Shown here piece by piece: positions 9,058 through 18,437 of a stretch of DNA of 64,000 nucleotides (positions within the stretch are counted from its first letter, which is position 1; every line of letters begins with the position of its first letter). This stretch comes from Lysobacter sp. CFH 32150 (lineage in GTDB: Bacteria; Pseudomonadota; Gammaproteobacteria; Xanthomonadales; Xanthomonadaceae): positions 1 through 64,000 of the forward strand of contig NZ_JALDWJ010000003.1 in NCBI RefSeq assembly GCF_022758295.1, in the 5' to 3' direction. Position numbers and translations under genes: made by a program. The notes beneath the pieces were generated by a model that was not told where the DNA came from, ran no database searches, and saw only the letters and a list, made by a program, of their open reading frames with translations.

Positions 9058-11375
9058 GGTTGCGCCTGCCAGTTGCCGCAGCGCGGCGGAGAGAATTCGG
9101 ACGGTGTCGCCGGCAGATCGCGATGGATTTTCAGGTATTCGATGATCGCCCAACGCTCCGCGTCGCCCAGCAACGGGCCGATCACGCCTGGTGGCAGCGG
9201 ATGCGCTGACGGGTTTTCGCGATTGCGCTGCAATTGCTCGGTGCTGGCGACGAACGCATGGCCGGTGTTGTGGTTGCCGGCGATACTCGTATCGAGCCAG
9301 AAGCCTGCGTCGTCGCCCGGCAGCGGCTCGGCGACATAGCCGACGTGCTTGGCGTCGAAGTCGCGGCGTCCGACGTAGAAGCGCGCGCTGCGCTGCTCCG
9401 GCGGCAACAGCATCTGGTACAGGTTGGGCACCGAACCGTTGTGCAGGAATGGCGGCGTCGCCCACACGCCTTCCAGTGGGCGCGGCTTGTAGCCGGCGAT
9501 TTGCTGCGGCAGGTCGAGCGTGCCGAATCCCTCGATGCACTGCCGGGTGGCGTAGTCGATGCGATGGTCGTCGAAGAACTTCTGCTTGACCATCAGCCCC
9601 AGCACGTTCAGGCCTTCGCCTTCGCTCAGGCGGCTGACGTCGATGCTGGCGAGGTGCCGTTCGATGCCCGCCTGCGCGCGCGTGACGTCCCACATCAACC
9701 ATGCGGTGTGGCAATCCAAGGCGCAGTCGTAAGGCGAGCCTGGCGCCTTGTCGCCCGTGGGCACCGCCACGCCTTCGCGCTGCAGCACGTCGCGGATTGC
9801 CGTGAACGTCGCGATGGGCAGGGTTGGCTGCGGATCGGCATCCGGATGGGGATACGCATCCAACTGTGCGGCCAGCGTTGCCGTTGGCAGGTGCGCCGCG
9901 CTGCGCGCGTCGATCACGGCACTGAGCCGGTAGCGCGCGTCGCGTGCGAGGTCGCGGACCAGTAGTGGGCGCAGCAGCGACGCAACCTCGGTTTGGGTCA
10001 AGCCTGCACGGCCCAGATCGTAACGGTGCTCGACGAACGCGGCGGCAGCGGCGGGATCAGTGCCAACATGCGCAAGCGGCACCACCTCGATATGCCAGAC
10101 GGTGCCCGGCGAAGATTTCAGCGGCGCTTCCGCCCGCTGCAACGCGGCGTTGGCCGGATGCGGTCCATGGCAGCCTTGGCAATGCGACTGGAATAAGTCT
10201 CGGCCGCGCTCGGCCAGCGGCCGGTCGATCGCACCCAGCAGCGCTTCGGGCCATTGCGGCGGTTGCAGTTTCTGCAGCGTGTGTTCGATCGTCACCAGGT
10301 TGGGAATCAGCACCGAACTGCGGAACCGCTCCGCTTCGGGGAGCGGATTGCCGTACGTGTCGGTGAGTCGCAAGGTCGCGCCCACGCCCATCGCTTCGCC
10401 GACGTTGCGGGCCAGCGGTTGCTTGACCGAGCCGTTGTACTGCACCCAATCGAACTTCCAGATGTTCCACAGGTAGGGATAGCTGACCGGTGCGTCGGCG
10501 TGCTGGTAGTTGCCGGGCACCAGGTGGTCGCCGAACACGGTGTTGGCGATGCGACCGAGCGCATCAGTACGTCCGAATCCTTCGCGCACCGGATACAGAT
10601 GTCGCAGCGGGCTGTTCTGGCCCTGGGTCGCAAACGCCTCGATGGTCTGCCACATCGCCGCGCGCAGCTCGGACTTGCCGTCCGGGTAGCGCGGTCCGAT
10701 GACTTTGCGCGCGAAGCGGTCGAACTTCATCGGGTTGAAGTACGTCGCCACTAGCGACGCCAGCAGGGTCGGCCCGAAACTGCCGCGCTGCATGTCGGTG
10801 AACGCATGCATCGCCTGGCCGCCGTCGATGCGCACGGCGACACGCCTGCCTTGCCGTTCGGCGATCAGTTGCCCGGTATGGCAGGCCGCGCAGGTGACAT
10901 CGAGCACCTGCTCGCCAATGGCCGCGTCGAAATGCCGGGCGAAACCCACCGGCAACCGGTCGGGATTGGCGGCCGTCGGTGCCGGGTCGACCAGGAAGCG
11001 GTAGCGCTGCATGTGCTCGGGCGCGGCGAAGCGCGACTGGTCGAGCGGCATTTCCAGATTGACGAACCAAGCGTAACGCAACGGCGTGAGTTCGGCGCCC
11101 TGCGGCAGCGAAGCGCCTTGCGGCGTGTAGTAGTAGGTCTGGCGATCCGTGGCGTCCGCACCGTCGCCCCAGCCCTGGCCGAGATAGATGATCTCGTCGA
11201 ATGTTTCGGCGGGTGGAATGCTGCGCACGGGATAGAGCACGAACACGTAAAACCCTGCGACGGCCGCCAATGCCGCCAGCAGCCCCACTCCTAGCGCGAC
11301 CTTGAGCAGCTGACCGAGCCTGATTCCGCAGAACCACGCCCACGCGCGTGCCACGACTCCCCGCTTTCCATCCAT
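9054..11375 (-). CDS. Large RoxA-like c-type cytochrome, membrane-anchored
   Basis: Protein of 773 aa; the start at 11375 has AGGGG eight bases upstream, and a longer ATG at 11420 is less likely. An N-terminal transmembrane anchor (about 20-45) places the body in the periplasm. Haem motifs are C162AACH and C399QGCH. A third, atypical CX3CH (C551-ALD-CH) is also present. The family signature WATPPFLHNGSVPN lies near 645. It is longer than the partner at 4162 and than most RoxA proteins, mainly from an extra block between the second haem and the signature. It is translationally coupled to the patatin-like gene. The reaction is unknown. Confidence 0.83.
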   Translation of the reverse strand: MDGKRGVVARAWAWFCGIRLGQLLKVALGVGLLAALAAVAGFYVFVLYPVRSIPPAETFDEIIYLGQGWGDGADATDRQTYYYTPQGASLPQGAELTPLRYAWFVNLEMPLDQSRFAAPEHMQRYRFLVDPAPTAANPDRLPVGFARHFDAAIGEQVLDVTCAACHTGQLIAERQGRRVAVRIDGGQAMHAFTDMQRGSFGPTLLASLVATYFNPMKFDRFARKVIGPRYPDGKSELRAAMWQTIEAFATQGQNSPLRHLYPVREGFGRTDALGRIANTVFGDHLVPGNYQHADAPVSYPYLWNIWKFDWVQYNGSVKQPLARNVGEAMGVGATLRLTDTYGNPLPEAERFRSSVLIPNLVTIEHTLQKLQPPQWPEALLGAIDRPLAERGRDLFQSHCQGCHGPHPANAALQRAEAPLKSSPGTVWHIEVVPLAHVGTDPAAAAAFVEHRYDLGRAGLTQTEVASLLRPLLVRDLARDARYRLSAVIDARSAAHLPTATLAAQLDAYPHPDADPQPTLPIATFTAIRDVLQREGVAVPTGDKAPGSPYDCALDCHTAWLMWDVTRAQAGIERHLASIDVSRLSEGEGLNVLGLMVKQKFFDDHRIDYATRQCIEGFGTLDLPQQIAGYKPRPLEGVWATPPFLHNGSVPNLYQMLLPPEQRSARFYVGRRDFDAKHVGYVAEPLPGDDAGFWLDTSIAGNHNTGHAFVASTEQLQRNRENPSAHPLPPGVIGPLLGDAERWAIIEYLKIHRDLPATPSEFSPPRCGNWQAQP

Positions 11376-11711
11376 GTGCTTGCCCCTGTGTCGCATCGCC
11401 CGCAAGGCGCTGCGCGCCACCCGGCGCGATGGCCAGAACCCTGCGGGGTGTCCCCTGTCCGCGCCGCGACGGGCGGACTGCGAAACACGACGTTACCGCG
11501 TGCCCCGGTGCTTGCCTAGTCGCAGGCCCACGGTGGGATGCATGTTGCATGACACGTGCCTGTACGCGAGCGCGGCGCCGCGGTCACGTCCTTCGTCATC
11601 AGAGCACCGAACACCTTTTGCAGACATGTCGATCCGCCACCATCTCGAACGTCGTCCTTGCAAGCCCACAAACCGGACGCCTGCCAAGGCACCGACACCT
11701 AGGAGACCCAG
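11376..11711. other. 336-bp gap between divergent genes
   Basis: Holds the upstream regions of the large cytochrome (minus) and the alpha/beta hydrolase (plus). A clear ribosome site (AGGAGACCC) precedes 11712. No convincing gene, RNA or operator was seen. Confidence 0.5.
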
Positions 11712-12656
11712 ATGTCCAAGTTCGCAACGTTCCTATTGCTCGCCTGCACCCTAGGCGCGTTCCTTGCGCCTGCCACTGCACGCGAGCAGGCGAAACCCGC
11801 CCAAGCCGTGGCGACACCTGCTGCCTCGAAGAACGGGCACATGGTGATCAACGGCGTTGGCTACTACTACGAGGTTCGTGGCGAGGGCGAACCCTTGCTG
11901 TTGCTGCATGGCGGGCTGGGATCGATCGAGATGTTCGGGCCGGTGATGCCGAAACTCGCCGACGCGCGGCAGGTGATCGCCGTCGATCTGCAGGGACATG
12001 GCCGCACGCTGCTCGGCGACCGGCCGTTCCGCCTCGAATCGATGGGCGACGACATGGCCGTGCTCGTCGAGAAGCTCGGCTTCAAGCAGGTCGACGTACT
12101 CGGCTATTCCATCGGCGGCGGTGTCGCGTTCCGGATGGCAGTGCAGCACCCCGATCGCGTACGCCGCCTGGTCCTCGTGTCCACGCCGTTTTCGGATGAT
12201 GGCTGGTATCCCGCCATCCACGCGCAACAGATCACGCTCACCGGCCAGGCTGCGCCGATGATGCGGGACACGCCGATGTACAAGTCGTACGCGGCGCTGG
12301 CGCCGAAGGTCGAGGACTTCCCGCGCCTGCTGGACGTGCTCGGCGATTTCATGCGCCAGCACTACGACTGGTCGGCAGATGTGGCGAAGCTGACGATGCC
12401 GGTGATGCTCGTGTACGGCGATGGCGACATGCTGCGGCCCGAGCACGAGATCAAGTTCTACCAACTGCTCGGCGGCGGCCTGCAGGATGCGGGCTGGCAG
12501 CGGGAAACACTGTCGAAGAATCGCCTGGCGATCCTGCCCGACCTGACCCATTACGACATCTTCGCCTCCCCGCGCGTGGCCACGACCGTGCTGCCGTTCC
12601 TCGACGGGAAAAGCGACGCCAAGAGCTGGGCGGAACAGGTGGACGGGCCGAACTGA
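11712..12656 (+). CDS. Exported alpha/beta hydrolase
   Basis: Protein of 314 aa with a signal peptide (MSKFATFLLLACTLGAFLAP, cleavage near ATA-RE). It has an alpha/beta-hydrolase fold: oxyanion strand LLLLHGGLGS, nucleophile elbow GYSIGGG (Ser about 138), an acid in VYGDGDMLRPEH, and a late His in LPDLTHYDIF. These are the expected Ser-Asp-His features of esterases and peptidases. The substrate is unknown. It is transcribed away from the cytochrome/lipase locus and has its own ribosome site (AGGAGACCCAG). Confidence 0.88.
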   Translation: MSKFATFLLLACTLGAFLAPATAREQAKPAQAVATPAASKNGHMVINGVGYYYEVRGEGEPLLLLHGGLGSIEMFGPVMPKLADARQVIAVDLQGHGRTLLGDRPFRLESMGDDMAVLVEKLGFKQVDVLGYSIGGGVAFRMAVQHPDRVRRLVLVSTPFSDDGWYPAIHAQQITLTGQAAPMMRDTPMYKSYAALAPKVEDFPRLLDVLGDFMRQHYDWSADVAKLTMPVMLVYGDGDMLRPEHEIKFYQLLGGGLQDAGWQRETLSKNRLAILPDLTHYDIFASPRVATTVLPFLDGKSDAKSWAEQVDGPN

Positions 12657-13083
12657 GGCAGCGCGAATCCCTTCAATCGATGGGCTCCGAGGGAGCTCAT
12701 CTTTCCTGCGAAGGCGCCGTAAGACCGCGATGGTCTCCCGAGGCTTGTCCGGTTGCGACTGCTATGGCGGCTCGGGGTTGGCGGTGGTGACCAAACACCA
12801 GGAGCGCTGCCAACCAATGGGAAATCGATCTTTTGGCCGCCATCGATAGTTGCAAGCTATCGAAATCGTCTTTCAACGGTCGAACAGTCAGCGATGCACT
12901 GTCCGCTAGTCGCTGAAATCGATTACGCCCGATAGTGACGGCCGTCACAAAATGACCTTCACGCCGTCTCTACGCTAGCTGCGGGCGCGCCAGTTTTCCG
13001 GTGCGGACGCGGCAACGATCTTCTCGCCATCGTTGCATGTGGGTGTGCAGTCTCGAAAACAGCAAGGAGCACGGGGCGGAGCG
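12657..13083. other. 427-bp intergenic region with regulatory features
   Basis: Contains an inverted repeat TCGATAG/CTATCGA at about 12843-12863, a Clp/CRP-type palindrome at 12934-12949 and a possible -10 at 12971. No protein-coding frame looks real here. Confidence 0.6.
12934..12949 (+). promoter_or_regulatory. Clp/CRP-type operator
   Basis: AGTGA-N6-TCACA, matching the CRP/Clp consensus TGTGA-N6-TCACA at 9 of 10 positions. The core GTGACGGCCGTCAC is a perfect 14-bp palindrome. It is centred at 12941.5. A -10-like TACGCT (12971-12976) would start transcription near 12983, placing the site at about -41.5, the class II activator position. In Xanthomonas, Clp binding is blocked by c-di-GMP, and the next gene is a c-di-GMP enzyme. 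Confidence 0.6.
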
Positions 13084-16005
13084 ATGACCAGCATGCGGGC
13101 CGGCAAGGCCAGGACGGCGTTCGAAAGCATGGAGCAGGGCACGGACCTGCAGGTACGGCTGTTGCGTGCGGCGACGCCGGCCGATGTCGCTGCGATCCTG
13201 CTCGAAGGCGACCCGCGACTGCGGACGCCGGGTGCCCGTGTGCTGTGGTCGACGCGTTGGCCGCGCAACATCGTGTCCCATCCACCCGGGCGTAGCGACG
13301 CTGCTGCCGTCCTCGCTTCGATCGATGCGGTTGCCGAGCATCGCGCCGGCGACGGTGCGACCGGATCCATCCGCGTCCTCCATGACGACGGCGATATGAC
13401 CGTCGCGGTACTGCATTGCCCGGCCAACTGCCCACCGACGCCGGAGCTGGTGGGCACGCGCCTGCGCGAGACGCTGGCCATGCAACGCATGCAGGAGAGC
13501 GTGGCCGGGCTGGAGCAGGCGGAAAAACTGCAGCGGTCGCTGTACGCGATCGCCGACATGGCCGGGTCGGACCTCGACATGCCGGACATGTTGCGCGGAC
13601 TGCACCGCATCGTCGCCGACCTGATGTACGCGGAGAACTTCTACATCGCCTTGTATGACCGCGAACGCGACAGCCTGCGTTTCCTCTATTTTGCAGACGT
13701 GGTCGACGACCAGGATTTGAGTCCGGATGAGGAAGTCCCGCTGGCGCGGATCGAGCGCGGCCTGACCTGGTACCTGACCCGCGATCGCCGACCGTTGATG
13801 GGTTCCACCGACGAATTGCGCCAGCAGGTGTCCGGTCCGCTGCGCCTGCACGGCGCCGACAGCAGCGACTGGCTGGGCGTGCCGATGCTGCGCGAAGGCG
13901 AGGTCCACGGTGCGGTGGTGGTGCAGAGCTACCAGGGCCGACGGTGCTACACCACGGCGGACATGTCGCTGCTGGCGTTCGTGGCCGAACACATCCTCAC
14001 CGCGCTGGAACGCAAGCGCAGCCAGGCTGAACTCGAGCAACGCGTGATCGAGCGCACGCAGCAACTCGAATCGGCCAACCTGGAGCTGCGCCGCGAGGTC
14101 ACCGAGCGCGAGCGCGGCGAGCGACTGCAGGCGGCGCTGTACCGCGTCGCGGCGCTGACCAGCCTGGAAGAGAGCAGCGAGAGCTTCTACCGCCACGTCC
14201 ACGCCATCGTGGGCGAGCTGATCAACGCCAAGAACTTCTACATCGCGCTGCTCTCCGAGGACGGCAGCACGGTGTCCTTCCCTTACGTAGCCGACGACCA
14301 CGAGCGCGACTGGAGCGCGCGCTCGTATGGGCGCGGCCTGACCGAATACGTCCTGCGGACGGCGCGTCCGCAGCTGGTGGACCTCGAACGCGCCCAGGCC
14401 TTGCTCGTCGCCGGCGAAATCGATGCCGGCATGATGGGTGCGCCGACGCTGGTCTGGCTGGGCGCTCCGCTGCTCAGCACCGAAGGTCCCATCGGCGTGG
14501 TCGCGGTACAGAGCTACGAGGCGGGCGATGTCTATGACGAGCGCGATGCGGAGCTGCTGACCTTCGTCTCCTACCAGATCGCCAGCAGCCTGCAACGCCG
14601 TCGCGCCGCCGAACTGCTGCGGCAAGCCAACGCCGAACTCGAGCACCGCGTCGAGGAACGCACCCACGAACTGCGCGAGCAGATCGCAGTGCGCGAACAG
14701 ATCGAGGCGCAACTGCAGCACCAGGTCATGCACGATGCGTTGACCGGGCTACCCAATCGCATCTACCTGCGCGATCGCATCGAGCGCGCGATCGCGCGCC
14801 TGCGCCGCGACCCGAAACATGGCTTCGGCCTGCTGTATATCGACGTCGACCGGTTCAAGGTCGTGAACGACAGTCTCGGTCACGTTGCCGGCGACGAGGT
14901 CCTCAGGGAAGTGGCGCGACGCCTGGCGGCGTGCGTGCGCGAGCCGGATGCGGTCGCGCGCCTCGCCGGCGACGAGTTCGTGATCCTGCTCGAATACGTG
15001 CAGCTGCCGGAATCGGCCTGCAAGGTGGCGCAGCGCGTGTTGCGGAGCCTGCAACCGCGGCTGCAGGCGGCCAATCGCGATTTGCAGATCTCGGCCAGCG
15101 TGGGTATCGCCATCGCCAACGCCAACAACAGCGATATCTCGGCCGACCGCCTCCTGCACGACGCCGATGTCGCGCTCTACCGGGCCAAGAGCGCGGGCCG
15201 CAATCGCTTCGTGGTGTTCGATGACGCCATGCACCAGACCGCGATGGGTGTGCTGGACATGGAGCAGTCGCTGCGCGATGCCATCGCGGGCGACGAATTC
15301 GTGCCCTATTTCCAGCCATTGGTACGGCTCGCCGACGAGACCGTGGTGGGCTACGAGGCGCTGCTGCGCTGGCAGCATCCGCAGCGCGGCGTGCTGTGTC
15401 CGGGCGACTTCCTGAAGGTCGCCGAAGACAGCGGTCTGATCGAAGCGATCGATTGGCGCATGTTCCGGCTGGCGCTGGAAGGTAGCCGCGACCTGACGCG
15501 CGACGGCAGCTTCGTCACGCTCAATGTCTCGCCACGATTGTTCCAGCATGACGATTTCGACCGTCGCCTGCTCGACCTGACGACAGAGGTGGGCTTCGAT
15601 CCCGCGCGCCTGCGCCTGGAAGTCACCGAGGGCACGCTGCTCGGCGATCCGGAAGCGGTTGTGGCGATCCTGCGACGCCTGCGCGATGCCAACGTCGAAG
15701 CAGCGCTCGACGACTTCGGCACCGGCTATTCCTCGCTCGGCCACGTGCATCATTTTCCATTGAAGATGATCAAGATCGACCGCAGCTTCATCACTCCGTT
15801 CGCCGCTGGCGTGGCGCCCCGCAGCTCAGCGGTCATCGAGGCGATCCTGGCGTTGGGTCATGCACTCGGCATCGAGATCGTCGCCGAAGGCATCGAGACC
15901 GAGTACCAGCGCGCGGCGTTGACTGCGATGGGATGTGTCTACGGCCAGGGCTATCTGTTTGCGCGTCCGCAGCCGGCCGAGCACTGGCTGCGCGCGAAGG
16001 ATTGA
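13084..16005 (+). CDS. GAF-GAF-GGDEF-EAL c-di-GMP enzyme
   Basis: Cytoplasmic protein of 973 aa. The start at 13084 has a GGGGCGGAG ribosome site. Order: N-terminal region (1-140), GAF1 (about 165-325), coiled-coil, GAF2 (about 355-520), coiled-coil, GGDEF (about 550-710, signature LAGDEFVIL), EAL (about 730-965). The EAL domain keeps YEALLRW, LNVSPRLF, LEVTEGTLL, DDFGTGYSS, KIDRSFI and EGIET, so phosphodiesterase activity looks intact. AGDEF differs from GGDEF at the first Gly, a variant seen in some active cyclases. The two GAF domains probably sense small molecules. A Clp-type operator lies upstream. Confidence 0.94.
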   Translation: MTSMRAGKARTAFESMEQGTDLQVRLLRAATPADVAAILLEGDPRLRTPGARVLWSTRWPRNIVSHPPGRSDAAAVLASIDAVAEHRAGDGATGSIRVLHDDGDMTVAVLHCPANCPPTPELVGTRLRETLAMQRMQESVAGLEQAEKLQRSLYAIADMAGSDLDMPDMLRGLHRIVADLMYAENFYIALYDRERDSLRFLYFADVVDDQDLSPDEEVPLARIERGLTWYLTRDRRPLMGSTDELRQQVSGPLRLHGADSSDWLGVPMLREGEVHGAVVVQSYQGRRCYTTADMSLLAFVAEHILTALERKRSQAELEQRVIERTQQLESANLELRREVTERERGERLQAALYRVAALTSLEESSESFYRHVHAIVGELINAKNFYIALLSEDGSTVSFPYVADDHERDWSARSYGRGLTEYVLRTARPQLVDLERAQALLVAGEIDAGMMGAPTLVWLGAPLLSTEGPIGVVAVQSYEAGDVYDERDAELLTFVSYQIASSLQRRRAAELLRQANAELEHRVEERTHELREQIAVREQIEAQLQHQVMHDALTGLPNRIYLRDRIERAIARLRRDPKHGFGLLYIDVDRFKVVNDSLGHVAGDEVLREVARRLAACVREPDAVARLAGDEFVILLEYVQLPESACKVAQRVLRSLQPRLQAANRDLQISASVGIAIANANNSDISADRLLHDADVALYRAKSAGRNRFVVFDDAMHQTAMGVLDMEQSLRDAIAGDEFVPYFQPLVRLADETVVGYEALLRWQHPQRGVLCPGDFLKVAEDSGLIEAIDWRMFRLALEGSRDLTRDGSFVTLNVSPRLFQHDDFDRRLLDLTTEVGFDPARLRLEVTEGTLLGDPEAVVAILRRLRDANVEAALDDFGTGYSSLGHVHHFPLKMIKIDRSFITPFAAGVAPRSSAVIEAILALGHALGIEIVAEGIETEYQRAALTAMGCVYGQGYLFARPQPAEHWLRAKD

Positions 16006-16124
16006 ACCCGCCGAGAAAACCTGGATGTTCGCCAGTGTCGTAGTTGGCGCTGGCCGGCCTCATGGTGCGCCCGCGTTCTATGGAGGGGCCACGACTCAGC
16101 GTGGCATTCCCAGCGAGACTCCCC

Positions 16125-17078
16125 ATGCAAGACAAGAAAATCATTGCAGTCGTCGGCGCCACCGGTGCGCAGGGCGGCGGCCTGGTGCGCGCGATCCTCG
16201 ATGATCCGGATGGCGGCTTCGCTGCGCGTGCGATCACCCGCGATGTGAATTCCGACAAGGCCAAGGCGCTGGCGGCGCGTGGCGTCGAAGTCGTCGCGGC
16301 CGACAGCGACGATGCGGCCAGCCTGGAGCATGCGTTGCAGGGCGCGTACGGCGCCTACTTCGTGACCAACTTCTGGGAACACTTTTCCCCTGAAAAGGAA
16401 AAGACGCAGGCGCAGCATCTGGCGCAGGCCGCCAAGGCCGCAGGCATCCGCCATGTGATCTGGTCGACGCTGGAAGACACCCGCAAGCGGGTACCGCTCG
16501 ACGACGACCGCATGCCGACGCTGATGGGCGAGTACAAGGTTCCGCACTTCGACGCCAAAGGCGAGGCCGACGCGTACTTCATCGAAGCCGGCGTGCCGAC
16601 GACGTTCCTGCTGACTTCGTTCTACTGGGACAACCTGATCCATTTCGGCATGGGACCGAAGCCCGGCGCCGACGGCGTGCTCGACTTCGTGCTGCCGATG
16701 GGAGACGCGAAGCTGCCGGGCATCGCCGCCGAAGACATCGGGCGCAGCGCCTACGGGATCTTCAAGGCCGGCGATACCTACATCGGCAAGACCGTCGGCA
16801 TTGCCGGCGAAAAATTGACCGGTACGCAGATGGCAGCAGCGCTTGCCGACGCGCTGGGTCGCGAAGTGCGCTACCAGGCCGTGACGCCGGCGCAGTACCG
16901 CGCGTTCGGGTTCCCCGGCGCGGAAGACCTCGGCAACATGTTCCAGTACAAGCACGACTTCGAGGCCGAGTTCTGCGGTGCCCGCGATGTTGCGCAGGCA
17001 CGCGCGCTCAATCCCCGCATGCAGACCTTCGCGCAATGGCTTGCAGACAACAGCCGGCGCATTCCACTGGAAGGCTGA
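16125..17078 (+). CDS. NmrA-like NAD(P)-binding protein
   Basis: Protein of 317 aa, Rossmann fold, atypical short-chain dehydrogenase. The nucleotide-binding loop is VVGATGAQGGGLVRAIL (about 9-25). The NmrA features FVTNFWEHFS and HVIWSTLED follow. NmrA/HSCARG proteins sense the NADP redox state and some act on quinones; enzymatic activity is uncertain. The start at 16125 follows CGAGACTCCCC. It stands alone between the GGDEF-EAL gene and a small lipoprotein gene. Confidence 0.87.
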   Translation: MQDKKIIAVVGATGAQGGGLVRAILDDPDGGFAARAITRDVNSDKAKALAARGVEVVAADSDDAASLEHALQGAYGAYFVTNFWEHFSPEKEKTQAQHLAQAAKAAGIRHVIWSTLEDTRKRVPLDDDRMPTLMGEYKVPHFDAKGEADAYFIEAGVPTTFLLTSFYWDNLIHFGMGPKPGADGVLDFVLPMGDAKLPGIAAEDIGRSAYGIFKAGDTYIGKTVGIAGEKLTGTQMAAALADALGREVRYQAVTPAQYRAFGFPGAEDLGNMFQYKHDFEAEFCGARDVAQARALNPRMQTFAQWLADNSRRIPLEG

Positions 17079-17143
17079 GCCGCACGCGGGGCGGGCAGGT
17101 CCGCCGCGCGTATCCTTATCGCTCCACTTCGCGAGGACATCCC

Positions 17144-17584
17144 ATGCGCATGTTGATGTTGGTCGGTCTGGTCGTATTGCTCGCCGCCTGCAAGCCAGCG
17201 TCGGACGCGGGGTCCCCAACTCCCGTGACGATCCAGGTGCCGGCGAACATTCCGCCTTCCGCACCTGTCGCCACCGCGCCCGCGTTCGTCGACAAGGTCT
17301 GGCGCGTGGAGAAGTCGTCGACGGTGGAGGCAGGCACCATTTACGCCTTCCTTGCCGACGGCACGCTGGTGATCGATGCGCCCAACGGCACGCCGCTGTA
17401 CGGCAGCTGGCACTACGCCGACGACAAGCTGACGATGACCGAGGAAGGCGCGACCTATCCCACCGACATCCTCAAGCTCGACGCCAGCACGCTCGAGATC
17501 CGCAGCAACAATCCGGGCGGTGCGGTCGAGATCGCGCTGGTACGCGTGCCGGATCAGCCCCTGCCCAGGGCGCCGGCGAAATAG
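17144..17584 (+). CDS. Small lipoprotein of unknown function
   Basis: Protein of 146 aa with a clear lipobox (VVLLAACKP, Cys about 15). A Pro/Ala/Val-rich spacer and a beta-rich domain of about 100 aa follow (KVWRVEKSSTVEAGTIYAFL, then LYGSWHYADDKLTMTEEG). The domain resembles small lipocalin-like or META-like lipoproteins, but no family is recognised with confidence. The ribosome site is GAGGAC before 17144. The transglycosylase gene follows after a -10 box. Confidence 0.75.
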   Translation: MRMLMLVGLVVLLAACKPASDAGSPTPVTIQVPANIPPSAPVATAPAFVDKVWRVEKSSTVEAGTIYAFLADGTLVIDAPNGTPLYGSWHYADDKLTMTEEGATYPTDILKLDASTLEIRSNNPGGAVEIALVRVPDQPLPRAPAK

Positions 17585-17613
17585 CGCTGATTCATTCACA
17601 ACAGGGCCGGGTC

Positions 17614-17619
17614 TACAAT
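17614..17619 (+). promoter_or_regulatory. -10 box for a leaderless transcript (transglycosylase)
   Basis: TACAAT ending 8 nt before the ATG at 17628, with no Shine-Dalgarno. Transcription would begin at or next to the start codon. Confidence 0.5.
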
Positions 17620-17627
17620 CCGGCCCC

Positions 17628-18437
17628 ATGTCTCGGCACGCCGCATTCGTCATGGCGGGTCTGCTGGCCCTCGCGGTTCCGGCCGCGCTCGATGCACGCA
17701 CCGTCTATCGTTGCGTGCGCAATGGCACGGTCAGCCTGTCGACCTCACCCGAGCCCGGTTCGCGTTGCGTGGCCAGGCACTTCGATGACAACGCCGCCAA
17801 GGTGCCGAACCTGTGGGGCCAATTGGGCACCGTGAAAGGCACGCTCTACGAACGCCAGCAGGATGGGCGCACCGTGTATGGCACGCGCAAGTTGCCGGGT
17901 TCTAAACCGGTGCTGGCTTTTACCGTCGAGACGCCAAAATCCTCGTCGGCGCATGTCGGCCTGGGCAGGATCGGCAAACCGCGGCTCGACATGTTCGCGT
18001 GGCAGTTCAAGGCGGCGGCGAAGAAAACCGGTGTCGACGACGCCTGGTTGCGCGCGATCGCGCATGCCGAAAGCGGTTTCGATGCCGCAGCGCTGTCCCC
18101 GAAAGGCGCGCAGGGCGTGATGCAGTTGATGCCGGACGTGGTGCGCGAATACGGCGTCGCCAATCCCTATTCGTCGTCGGACTCGATCGATGGCGGTGCC
18201 AGGTACCTCAAGGCGTTGATGCGGCACTACAAGGGTGATCTCGAGCTGGTGGCCGCGGCCTACAATGCAGGTATCGGCGCGGTCGCGCACTTCGGCGGTG
18301 TGCCGCCGTATGCGGAAACGCAGGTCTACGTGGAAAAAGTGCAGGCGTTGTATGCGCGTTATCGCGCGGCGATGGGACGACCGTTGCGCAGTGCCGAAAC
18401 CGTGGCCAATGAGCGGCCCACCCAGTCCGTACCGTAG
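17628..18437 (+). CDS. Lytic transglycosylase (SLT domain)
   Basis: Exported protein of 269 aa that cleaves peptidoglycan glycan strands to form 1,6-anhydro-MurNAc ends. The signal peptide (1-23) ends LDA-RT. It is followed by a short DUF4124-like segment (VYRCVRNGTVSLS), and then the SLT domain from about 115. The catalytic Glu lies in HAESGFDAAALSPKGAQG, and GVMQLMP, AAYNAGIGAVAHFGG and Y-rich motifs complete the family signature. A TACAAT -10 immediately upstream suggests a leaderless mRNA. Confidence 0.92.
   Translation: MSRHAAFVMAGLLALAVPAALDARTVYRCVRNGTVSLSTSPEPGSRCVARHFDDNAAKVPNLWGQLGTVKGTLYERQQDGRTVYGTRKLPGSKPVLAFTVETPKSSSAHVGLGRIGKPRLDMFAWQFKAAAKKTGVDDAWLRAIAHAESGFDAAALSPKGAQGVMQLMPDVVREYGVANPYSSSDSIDGGARYLKALMRHYKGDLELVAAAYNAGIGAVAHFGGVPPYAETQVYVEKVQALYARYRAAMGRPLRSAETVANERPTQSVP

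Noticed and set aside
12935-12948. Palindrome GTGACGGCCGTCAC as terminator
   Set aside because: No loop or T-run, and it lies upstream of a promoter-like -10 at activator spacing; an operator fits better.
12970-14733. Long minus-strand frame opposite the GAF-GAF-GGDEF-EAL gene
   Set aside because: Domain-rich gene on the plus strand accounts for the sequence; antisense product has no recognisable motif.
15951-17264. Minus-strand frame over the NmrA gene
   Set aside because: Arg/His-rich shadow; NmrA motifs on the plus strand are complete.
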